The position numbers were made by a program, and so were the translations under genes. A DNA stretch of 64,000 nucleotides from Bacteroides oleiciplenus YIT 12058 (lineage in GTDB: Bacteria; Bacteroidota; Bacteroidia; Bacteroidales; Bacteroidaceae), in the NCBI RefSeq assembly GCF_000315485.1, contig NZ_JH992940.1:1810816-1874815 (forward strand). Direction: 5' to 3'. The notes under the pieces were generated by a model, which saw nothing but the letters and a program-made list of their open reading frames with translations, was not told the origin of the DNA and searched no databases. The stretch's first letter is position 1. Each line of letters begins with the position of its first letter. Positions 56,258-64,000 of this stretch are shown here, in pieces.

Positions 56258-56562
56258 TTTACTAAAATATGCATCGTAGGTTCATTGATGCTCTTATAAT
56301 AAGAAATAAAATATAGGCACATTAAAGAATGTGTGAACCTATCAGTTCAATTCACTTAAATAAAAAGTTGAGTTTTATCGTTTGGGAATAAGACTAAACA
56401 CTTCCTTATATGTGTGTGTTGCTCTCTACAACGATGCAAAGATACATAGTTTTTTGGCAAAAGGTCTTATTTTGTGAATTATTTATAAAAAAGTATGTAA
56501 AAAAGTTGGTTCATAAAACAAAAGCCTCCAACTATAGAGGTTAAAACTATATATCAACAAAA
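56258..56562. other. Gene-free region between the DUF4468 gene and guaA
   Basis: No open frame of coding character. It holds the likely DUF4468 promoter (56437-56444, minus-strand TATCTTTG) and, at about 56524-56540, a weak second hairpin (CCTC with GAGG) beyond the guaA terminator. Confidence 0.45.
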
Positions 56563-56588
56563 TAGCCTCAACTTCTGAGTTGAGGCTA
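56563..56588 (-). terminator. Terminator of guaA
   Basis: An 11-bp perfect stem (TAGCCTCAACT with AGTTGAGGCTA) has a four-base loop; on the minus strand TTTTGTTG follows. It is nine bases past the guaA stop. Confidence 0.8.
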
Positions 56589-56596
56589 CCTGTGTT

Positions 56597-58150
56597 TTAT
56601 TCCCACTCTATTGTTGCAGGTGGTTTTGACGAAATATCATAGGTTACACGGTTTACCCCTTTCACCTTATTAATTATGTCGTTGGATACTTTACCCAAAA
56701 ATTCATACGGTAAATGTGCCCAGTCTGCCGTCATGGCATCCGTAGAAGTCACTGCACGCAACGCAATCGCACGTTCATATGTACGTTCGTCCCCCATCAC
56801 ACCTACCGACTGTACGGGAAGCAGAATAACACCTGCCTGCCACACCTGATGGTAAAGGGAAGTCTCGTTGCCATCAGCATCTTTCACTTTCCAGTCACGT
56901 AAACCTTGGATATAAATATCATCCGCATTTTGCAGGATAGCTACCTTTTCAGGAGTAATATCGCCCAAAATACGCACTGCCAGACCCGGTCCGGGGAAAG
57001 GATGGCGGGTAATCAGATGTTCGGGCATGCCCAACTCACGACCTACACGGCGAACTTCATCCTTGAACAGCAAACGAAGTGGTTCACAAAGTTTCAAGTG
57101 CATCTTTTCGGGCAGACCGCCTACATTATGATGACTCTTAATAACCGTTCCGGTGATAGAAAGAGACTCAATGCAATCAGGATAAATAGTACCTTGTGCC
57201 AGCCACTTCACATCTTTAATCTTATGGGCTTCTTCATCGAATACGTCAATAAAGCCCTTACCTATAATCTTACGTTTCTTTTCCGGTTCCGCTACTCCGG
57301 CCAATTCAGCAAAAAACTTAGCACTGGCATCTACACCGATTACGTTCAGACCGAGGCATTCATAATCGTGCATCACATTCTTGAACTCATTCTTGCGGAG
57401 CATACCGTGGTCTACGAAGATACAAGTCAGATTCTTACCAATAGCACGGTTCAGCAGCACAGCAGCCACAGAAGAATCCACGCCACCACTCAAACCAAGA
57501 ACCACTTTATCATCACCCAACTGTTCTTTCAATTCAGCAACAGTCGTTTCAATAAAAGAAGCCGCACTCCAGTCCTGTTTGCAACCGCAAACATCCACTA
57601 CGAAATTTTTCAGCATCTGCGTGCCGTCTTCCGAATGGAACACTTCGGGATGGAACTGTACGCCCCATACCTGCTCATTCTCTATCTGGTAAGCAGCAAT
57701 CGCTACCTTATCCGTTGAAGCAATTTTCTTGAAGTCGGAAGGGATGGCTGTGATTGTATCACCGTGGCTCATCCACACTTGTGAACCTTCTTTCACGCCC
57801 TTGAACAGTACATTATCCTTATCAAAAGAACTCAAATGTGCACGTCCATATTCGCGACTTCCGGCGGGTTCCACTTTACCACCATTCGTATAAGCAATGA
57901 ATTGCGCACCATAGCAAATACCCAGAATAGGATACTTTCCACGAATTTCACTCAAATCAACCTTGAATGCACTTTCATCGTATACAGAGAATGGGCTGCC
58001 TGAGAGGATAACTCCCTTTACACTCTTATCTCCTTTCGGGAACTTATTGTAAGGAACAATCTCGCAATACGTACTCAATTCACGGACACGACGGCCAATG
58101 AGCTGTGTAGTCTGCGAACCGAAATCAAGAATGATAATCTTTTCCTGCAT
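56597..58150 (-). CDS. guaA: GMP synthase (glutamine-hydrolysing)
   Basis: The 517-residue cytoplasmic enzyme makes GMP from XMP, ATP and glutamine. Domains in order: class I glutamine amidotransferase (about 5-190, GICYGAQ with nucleophile Cys, FHPEV with His/Glu), ATP pyrophosphatase (about 205-390, [12 protein letters not shown]-loop, TIYPDCIES) and the C-terminal dimerisation domain (about 395-517, [15 protein letters not shown] ... [16 protein letters not shown]). Length and motifs are canonical. It is a housekeeping gene with its own promoter and terminator. Confidence 0.97.
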   Translation of the reverse strand: MQEKIIILDFGSQTTQLIGRRVRELSTYCEIVPYNKFPKGDKSVKGVILSGSPFSVYDESAFKVDLSEIRGKYPILGICYGAQFIAYTNGGKVEPAGSREYGRAHLSSFDKDNVLFKGVKEGSQVWMSHGDTITAIPSDFKKIASTDKVAIAAYQIENEQVWGVQFHPEVFHSEDGTQMLKNFVVDVCGCKQDWSAASFIETTVAELKEQLGDDKVVLGLSGGVDSSVAAVLLNRAIGKNLTCIFVDHGMLRKNEFKNVMHDYECLGLNVIGVDASAKFFAELAGVAEPEKKRKIIGKGFIDVFDEEAHKIKDVKWLAQGTIYPDCIESLSITGTVIKSHHNVGGLPEKMHLKLCEPLRLLFKDEVRRVGRELGMPEHLITRHPFPGPGLAVRILGDITPEKVAILQNADDIYIQGLRDWKVKDADGNETSLYHQVWQAGVILLPVQSVGVMGDERTYERAIALRAVTSTDAMTADWAHLPYEFLGKVSNDIINKVKGVNRVTYDISSKPPATIEWE

Positions 58151-58183
58151 ATAATCTGTATGGATTTAGTTTAAAATGAGCTG

Positions 58184-58191
58184 CAAAAGTA
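58184..58191 (-). promoter_or_regulatory. Promoter -7 box for guaA
   Basis: The minus strand reads TACTTTTG (TAnnTTTG), about 34 bases before the ATG. Confidence 0.5.
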
Positions 58192-58233
58192 TGAAAAACT
58201 GAGGGAATAATAGGAATTATAGAACGGAAAATC

Positions 58234-58241
58234 TATATTTG
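58234..58241 (+). promoter_or_regulatory. Promoter -7 box for the ATA-start gene
   Basis: TATATTTG fits TAnnTTTG. It is placed so that transcription would start about 25-30 bases before the ATA codon at 58275. Confidence 0.5.
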
Positions 58242-58274
58242 CGAATAAATAAATCATTTAATACATAGGAAAAC

Positions 58275-58970
58275 ATAAAAAAAATCAGTTCTTTACTACT
58301 ATTGCTTTTATGCAATATTGTATGTCTGCAAGCACAGGAAAACAGAATTGCTGAATTAGAAAAATCACTCGAAATCATGCGTACCGATCTGCAGCAAAAG
58401 AAACTATTGTTCAGTTGGACGCTCATGGAGAAGTATCTGGATGCTTGCAGTGCATCCAACAAGTTAGTAAACATCAAGAATGAACCCAAACTGACTTATA
58501 TCATTTTCGAATTAAAACCCAAAGAACTCGCAGCTTCCAAGGAAACCTATGAGACAGCTAAAGACGAACTGAAAAAGATGTTGAATACTTATTCCGAATA
58601 TGTGCAATTAGACTCTGCCTACCGGAATACCGCTAAAGAGGAAACACGTAAAGAAATTAATGTAGCCATGAATAATTTTTATCGCCGTTTATCCGACGAG
58701 AACAAAAACTACCGTCCCATGCGCGATAAAGAACAGAAAGCACTTAGGAGCTACTATATAGCCGCAGCACGCTATATGCTGGAAGAAAGCAGAAATAAAC
58801 AGGAAGTGGCGCCAAATGGCATCATAGATTACAAAGAGCGCGAAAATATCCTCAACTCCAATGCTGCCCTCAATCAATTATCCGTAGAAATCAGACTATT
58901 GGAAAATCTACAGAGAGAAGCGATCCAGGAATATCAAAAATTAAAATATCATATAACTCCATCCAAGTAA
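58275..58970 (+). CDS. Exported coiled-coil hypothetical protein with apparent ATA start codon
   Basis: I do not recognise a family. From the ATA at 58275 the protein would read (M)KKISSLLLLLLCNIVCLQAQ, a textbook signal peptide; the frame is closed by TAG just upstream (58266) and no ATG or GTG exists in the signal-peptide region. The only standard alternative, TTG at 58302, leaves a signal peptide too short and without basic residues. The mature part (about 210 residues) is helical and charged (ENRIAELEKSLEIMRTDLQQKK), likely coiled coil, periplasmic. Either a rare AUA initiator, a mutated start or a sequence error explains it. Confidence 0.6.
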   Translation: MKKISSLLLLLLCNIVCLQAQENRIAELEKSLEIMRTDLQQKKLLFSWTLMEKYLDACSASNKLVNIKNEPKLTYIIFELKPKELAASKETYETAKDELKKMLNTYSEYVQLDSAYRNTAKEETRKEINVAMNNFYRRLSDENKNYRPMRDKEQKALRSYYIAAARYMLEESRNKQEVAPNGIIDYKERENILNSNAALNQLSVEIRLLENLQREAIQEYQKLKYHITPSK

Positions 58971-59021
58971 AGCAAAGCTCATTTAAGGCAAAATAAAGCT
59001 ATACTGATTATCAGTCCCTTA

Positions 59022-59083
59022 CAAGGAGTTAAGAGTTTGTTGACAAGGAGTTAACTTCTTGTCAACAAACTCTTAACTCCTTG
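59022..59083. terminator. Long perfect hairpin after the exported-protein gene
   Basis: Perfect 26-bp arms (59022-59047 and 59058-59083) with a 10-base loop; the word GGAGTTAA recurs in arm and loop. It lies between converging genes and likely terminates transcription, though T-runs are poor. Confidence 0.6.
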
Positions 59084-59144
59084 TTGACAGGGTATTGAAA
59101 ACCTTTAAGAATTGTTCTATTTTTCCGACCTCTCCGCACCCGAT

Positions 59145-59218
59145 CCGTGTCAAGGCCGTACTTTCTCCGTATCTATACGCTTAGACTTGATACGGCCTTG
59201 ACACGGCTCAGATACGGA
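59145..59218. repeat. Second interleaved inverted-repeat block, A-C-A'-C'
   Basis: A (59145-59160, CCGTGTCAAGGCCGTA) pairs with A' (59191-59206); C (59166-59174, TCCGTATCT) pairs with C' (59210-59218). The interleaved order matches that of the block at 14082-14165, though the sequences are unrelated. It follows the hairpin at 59022-59083 and precedes the mscL stop. Confidence 0.6.
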
Positions 59219-59251
59219 CCGGGTATGGTGAGAGTCCTGAGATTGTTCTTT

Positions 59252-59698
59252 TTATCGTTTTTCTTTCAATAAATCCCTGATTTCCGTCAGCAACACTTCT
59301 TCTTTTGTCGGTGCAGGAGGAGCAGGAGGTGCTGCAGGAACCTCTGCTTCTTTCTTGGTTGTCAGTTTTGTCAGCAACTTGATGAACAGAAAAATGGAGA
59401 AAGCAATAATGAGAAAATCAAACGTCGCTTGCAGGAAATTACCATAATTTAAGGTAACAGCTGCAATCTCCTTGCCATCTACCATTTCGGCAGGTTTCAT
59501 CACCCACTTCAGGTCCGTAAAGTTCACACCGCCCACCAATAAACCGAGAGGAGGCATAATGACATCTGCTACTACAGAGGACACAATTTTACCAAACGCG
59601 CCACCAATAATTACACCGACAGCCATGTCTATCACATTGCCTTTCATGGCAAATGATTTAAAATCTTGTAAAAATGAACTTTTTCCCATCTTTTCCAT
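59252..59698 (-). CDS. mscL: Large-conductance mechanosensitive channel
   Basis: The 148-residue inner-membrane protein opens a wide pore when the membrane is stretched, releasing solutes on osmotic downshock. It has the amphipathic N-terminal helix ([48 protein letters not shown], the pore helix with small-residue packing) and a second membrane helix at about 95-115, then a C-terminal bundle preceded by a Pro/Ala-rich linker ([11 protein letters not shown]). Normal length. An internal ATG three codons in is an alternative start. Confidence 0.94.
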   Translation of the reverse strand: MEKMGKSSFLQDFKSFAMKGNVIDMAVGVIIGGAFGKIVSSVVADVIMPPLGLLVGGVNFTDLKWVMKPAEMVDGKEIAAVTLNYGNFLQATFDFLIIAFSIFLFIKLLTKLTTKKEAEVPAAPPAPPAPTKEEVLLTEIRDLLKEKR

Positions 59699-59729
59699 TA
59701 TTTAATTATAAAATTAAGTGCGAATATAA

Positions 59730-60839
<1,110 letters not shown>

Positions 60840-60864
60840 TCAATAGAGTATCCAAATACCCTAT

Positions 60865-60899
60865 AAACAGGCAGCCTCATTGAGGTTGCCTGTTTCTTT
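60865..60899 (+). terminator. Terminator of gapA
   Basis: A hairpin with stem AAACAGGCA plus CCTC pairs with GAGG plus TGCCTGTTT and a three-base ATT loop, followed by CTTTTAT. It is 25 bases past the stop. Confidence 0.85.
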
Positions 60900-61016
60900 T
60901 ATATAACCGCCTTAAGTTGAATAATATACTTTGTTAAAATATAGTTGGTTCTTCGTCAAATCAGCTATTTTTTTGCAATTTTGCAGTTAGATTATTTTTA
61001 CCGATACATTCATCGT

Positions 61017-63113
61017 ATGATAAAATTAAAACTAACTCTAACATTGCTTTGCCTTATGAACATAATACAGGCTCAAAACCCTTTTTTCGAAAAGTATTCT
61101 ACCCCACACGGAACCATTCCGTTTGATAAAATAAAGACCGAACATTATGAACCTGCCATCCGTGAAGGCATCAGCCGCCACGATGCGGAGATCGATGCGA
61201 TTATAAACAATACGGAGGCACCCACTTTTGCCAATACCGTGGCAGCCTATGAGAAGTCCGGGCAATTATTAAGTCAGGTCAGCACCGTGTTTGGCAACCT
61301 GCTCAGTGCGGAGACAAATGACGATATGCAGGAACTGGCCAAAACCATGATGCCGCTACTGAGCGAACACAGCAATAACATCACTCTGAACGAAAAGTTA
61401 TTTGCACGCATCAAGGCGGTATATGACCAAAAAGCCCAAGCTAATCTCACTCCTGAGCAAAACAAGTTGCTGGAAGAGGTATACAATAGTTTTGTCCGTA
61501 GTGGTGCCAATCTGGAAGGAGAAGCTAAAGAACAGTATCGTGCTCTGAGCAAAAAACTCAGCCTGCTGACCCTGCAATTCGGAGAAAATAACCTGAAAGA
61601 AACCAATGACTACAAACTGGTACTGACGGACATGTCACAACTGTCCGGCCTGCCACAAAGCGCTGTTGATGCAGCCGCCGAAACAGCCAAAGAAAAAGGT
61701 GTGGAAGGATGGGTGTTCACTTTGCAAGCTCCCAGCTACAGCCCGTTCATGATGTATGCCAACAATCGCGATTTGCGTTGCGAGCTCTACATGGCATACA
61801 ACACAAAGTGTAGCCATGACAATGAAACTAATAATCTGGAGATTGTAAAGAAGTTGGTCAATACCCGCCTGGCTATTGCGAAACTTCTGGGATACAATAG
61901 TTTTGCTGAATATAATCTGAAAGAGCGAATGGCAGAAAACAGCAATGCTGTATATAAATTACTGAACCAGTTGCTGGATGCCTATACTCCGACTGCCAAA
62001 CAGGAATATGCAGAAGTGGAAGCATTGGCACGCCAACTGAATGGCGATGATTTCACAGTTATGCCCTGGGATTGGGCATACTATTCCCATAAGTTGAAAG
62101 ACCAGAAATTCCAGATAGACGACGAAATGCTTCGCCCCTACTTTGAACTGAGTAAAGTGAAAGAAGGCGTATTCGGGCTGGCTACCCGCTTATATGGCAT
62201 CACGTTCAAGAAGAACGACGATATTCCTGTTTATCATAAAGATGTGGATGCGTATGAGGTATTCGACAAAGACGGCAAGTTTCTTTCTGTGCTCTACACC
62301 GATTTCCATCCCAGAGATGGCAAACGTTCGGGTGCATGGATGACTTCCTATAAAGAGCAATGGATTGATGGAGCAACGGGAGAGAACAGCCGCCCGCATA
62401 TATCCATTGTAATGAACTTCACTAAGCCGACCAAAGACAAACCGGCTTTACTGACATTTGGTGAATTGGAAACATTCCTGCACGAATTCGGACACAGCCT
62501 GCATGGTATGTTTGCCAATTCTACCTATGAGAGTTTGAGCGGTACAAATGTATATTGGGATTTTGTGGAACTTCCCTCCCAGTTTATGGAAAACTTTGCC
62601 ATCGAAAAAGAATTTCTCCACACCTTTGCCCGACATTACCAGACCGGGAAATTGATTCCTGACGAACTGATACAGCGCATTGTGGACTCTTCCAATTTTG
62701 ATGCTGCATATGCCTGTCTACGCCAGGTTAGCTTCGGACTGTTGGACATGGCATGGTACACCCGTACAACTCCATTTGACGGTGATGTGAAAGTTTACGA
62801 AAAAGAAGCATGGGCGAAAGCACAAATTCTTCCTGTGATAGAAGAAACCTGCATGAGTACCCAATTCTCACATATCTTTGCAGGAGGGTACTCAGCCGGA
62901 TATTACAGCTACAAATGGGCAGAGGTGCTGGATGCAGATGCTTTCTCACTATTCAAGCAGAAAGGTATTTTCAATCCAGAAGTAGCCGCCTCATTCCGCG
63001 AGAACATCCTTTCCAAAGGAGGAACAGAGCATCCAATGGTACTTTACAAACGCTTCCGCGGACAGGAACCAACTATTGATGCATTATTAATCAGAAACGG
63101 AATAAAAAAATGA
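61017..63113 (+). CDS. M3-family metallopeptidase (peptidyl-dipeptidase Dcp-like)
   Basis: The 698-residue exported zinc peptidase starts at MIKLKLTLTLLCLMNIIQAQN (signal peptide); the frame opens earlier at 60945 but that extension is disfavoured. It has the HExxH motif in TFLHEFGHSLHGMF (zinc ligands and Glu) and the M3 C-terminal blocks ASFRENILSKGGTEHP and FRGQEPTIDALLIRNG. Dcp enzymes remove C-terminal dipeptides from short peptides in the periplasm. It overlaps the following lipoprotein gene by an ATGA. Confidence 0.9.
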   Translation: MIKLKLTLTLLCLMNIIQAQNPFFEKYSTPHGTIPFDKIKTEHYEPAIREGISRHDAEIDAIINNTEAPTFANTVAAYEKSGQLLSQVSTVFGNLLSAETNDDMQELAKTMMPLLSEHSNNITLNEKLFARIKAVYDQKAQANLTPEQNKLLEEVYNSFVRSGANLEGEAKEQYRALSKKLSLLTLQFGENNLKETNDYKLVLTDMSQLSGLPQSAVDAAAETAKEKGVEGWVFTLQAPSYSPFMMYANNRDLRCELYMAYNTKCSHDNETNNLEIVKKLVNTRLAIAKLLGYNSFAEYNLKERMAENSNAVYKLLNQLLDAYTPTAKQEYAEVEALARQLNGDDFTVMPWDWAYYSHKLKDQKFQIDDEMLRPYFELSKVKEGVFGLATRLYGITFKKNDDIPVYHKDVDAYEVFDKDGKFLSVLYTDFHPRDGKRSGAWMTSYKEQWIDGATGENSRPHISIVMNFTKPTKDKPALLTFGELETFLHEFGHSLHGMFANSTYESLSGTNVYWDFVELPSQFMENFAIEKEFLHTFARHYQTGKLIPDELIQRIVDSSNFDAAYACLRQVSFGLLDMAWYTRTTPFDGDVKVYEKEAWAKAQILPVIEETCMSTQFSHIFAGGYSAGYYSYKWAEVLDADAFSLFKQKGIFNPEVAASFRENILSKGGTEHPMVLYKRFRGQEPTIDALLIRNGIKK

Positions 63114-63631
63114 AAAAGATAAAGATATATATACAGTTGCTATTAGTAGCTTTACTCACTCCCGTTTTGAGTGCCTGTGACCAAGAAGACGATGTTGTTG
63201 ATATCTTCACTGGAAAAACCTGGTACATGACTTACATTGCGGTGGAAGGACAGAATAAGATGTATGACTTCTGGCAGGGAAATGAAGACGCGCGGATACA
63301 AAGTTTTAAAACCATTACAGGGGACAACTACACTTTGACATTTGATGGAGCCGACCTGGGTAACTCGACTGCTGGCGGGACTTTCAGTGGAAGAGCGACC
63401 TCTGCTAGCATAAGCGGACAATGGAATGCAAGCGGAGAAAGCCGAAAACTTACATTAGACATTAAAAATGCAGGTACCGATACCGATAAATATTTAGGTA
63501 AAGCGTTCATAGAAGGACTGAAAAAAGCAGTCAGATATGGCGGAGATAACAAAAACCTGTATATCTATTACGAGGAAGGGCAGACTGTAAAGTTCATTTC
63601 TTTCGCTCCTCAACGTAATTCTGGTAATTAA
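63110..63631 (+). CDS. Small lipoprotein, DUF4847-like
   Basis: The 173-residue lipoprotein begins MKKIKIYIQLLLVALLTPVLSAC (lipobox Cys23) and carries an acidic stretch DQEDDVVDIFTGKTWYMTYIAVEG and a beta-rich META-like body (DNYTLTFDGADLGN, ATSASISGQWNASG). It resembles DUF4847 proteins of Bacteroides (recognition moderate). It is coupled to the M3 peptidase by ATGA and 10 bases from the deaminase gene, so all three probably share a transcript. Function unknown. Confidence 0.65.
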   Translation: MKKIKIYIQLLLVALLTPVLSACDQEDDVVDIFTGKTWYMTYIAVEGQNKMYDFWQGNEDARIQSFKTITGDNYTLTFDGADLGNSTAGGTFSGRATSASISGQWNASGESRKLTLDIKNAGTDTDKYLGKAFIEGLKKAVRYGGDNKNLYIYYEEGQTVKFISFAPQRNSGN

Positions 63632-63641
63632 AAAGAGATTT

Positions 63642-64000
63642 ATGGACATTTCAGCTAAAGAGAAACAAGAAGCGCTGGACAAACGTTATATACGTATGGC
63701 AAGCATCTGGGCGGAAAATTCATATTGCATACGCCGCCAGGTAGGCGCACTTATTGTCAAAGACAAAATGATAATTTCCGACGGGTATAATGGTACACCT
63801 GCCGGTTTTGAAAACGTATGCGAAGATGATGACAACATAACCAAACCCTATGTGCTGCATGCCGAGGCGAACGCCATCACCAAGATAGCCCGTTCCAATA
63901 ATAGCAGCGACGGCGCTACCATGTATGTCACTGCTTCGCCATGCATTGAATGTTCAAAACTGATTATCCAGGCAGGTATCAAACGAGTGGTTTACTCAGA
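63642..64000 (+). CDS. dCMP/CMP deaminase family protein, N-terminal part
   Basis: The gene runs off the right edge; 119 codons are visible. Translation from ATG 63642 begins MDISAKEKQEALDKRYIRMA and has the zinc deaminase motifs HAEANAI (His and catalytic Glu) and TASPCIECSKLI (PCxxC, the two Cys ligands), plus GALIVKDKMIISDGYNGTPAGF. It belongs to the ComEB/dCMP deaminase type, which makes dUMP for thymidylate synthesis. Confidence 0.92.
   Translation, partial: MDISAKEKQEALDKRYIRMASIWAENSYCIRRQVGALIVKDKMIISDGYNGTPAGFENVCEDDDNITKPYVLHAEANAITKIARSNNSSDGATMYVTASPCIECSKLIIQAGIKRVVYS

Overview
The window is from a Bacteroides-type genome. Evidence: two SusC/SusD pairs, a hybrid two-component regulator, promoters with the Bacteroides -7 box TAnnTTTG about 10-60 bases ahead of many genes, almost no Shine-Dalgarno sequences, and a core block (guaA, mscL, gapA, M3 peptidase) of Bacteroides character. 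The species cannot be named from sequence alone. No tRNA, rRNA, CRISPR array or plasmid/phage replication gene was seen.

Layout. 1-2.7 kb: the start of a glycogen-debranching enzyme gene, a rhomboid protease and a two-piece LysO-type lysine exporter. 3.0-7.0 kb: a GH3 beta-glucosidase gene broken by one frameshift, a MarC membrane protein and a Crp-type regulator. 7.1-14.9 kb: a divergent pectin cluster, with a leftward operon (DUF4450-like, GH28, GH105, CE12 esterase) and rightward GH42 beta-galactosidase plus an SGNH hydrolase. 15.0-18.1 kb: SDR oxidoreductase and mannonate dehydratase (uxuA), divergent from an AraC regulator. 18.1-24.3 kb: an uncharacterised envelope operon (small exported protein, STN-type TonB receptor, DUF4249 lipoprotein, macroglobulin-like protein). 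24.7-37.6 kb: two susC/susD pairs facing away from each other with a tyrosine recombinase between them. 37.7-55.5 kb: rhamnogalacturonan-I degradation genes (PL22-like, two PL11, PL26-like exolyase, a GH28-PL11 fusion, GH105, rhamnose mutarotase) followed by the hybrid two-component sensor/regulator. 55.6-64 kb: DUF4468 protein, guaA, a small exported protein with an apparent ATA start, mscL, gapA, M3 peptidase, a small lipoprotein and a partial dCMP deaminase.

How the genes fit together (inference from families). The pectin genes form a rhamnogalacturonan-I (RG-I) utilisation locus: SusC/D bind and import fragments, PL11/PL26 lyases cut the Rha-GalA backbone, GH28 enzymes remove GalA, GH105 enzymes remove the unsaturated uronic acid left by lyases, CE12/SGNH esterases deacetylate, GH42 trims galactan side chains, RhaM and UxuA/SDR feed the monosaccharides into catabolism, and the hybrid regulator senses a breakdown product.

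The two most interesting signals are non-coding. (1) A perfect 36-bp inverted repeat (30016-30051 and 31868-31903) covers the start codons of the two divergent susC genes and brackets the recombinase gene, as expected of a self-carried invertible promoter cassette. (2) A 76-bp operator-like element, four 11-bp direct repeats plus one inverted unit at a fixed 21-bp spacing, occurs twice: ahead of the right-hand susC, inside the putative invertible segment, and 28 kb away ahead of the broken GH3 gene.
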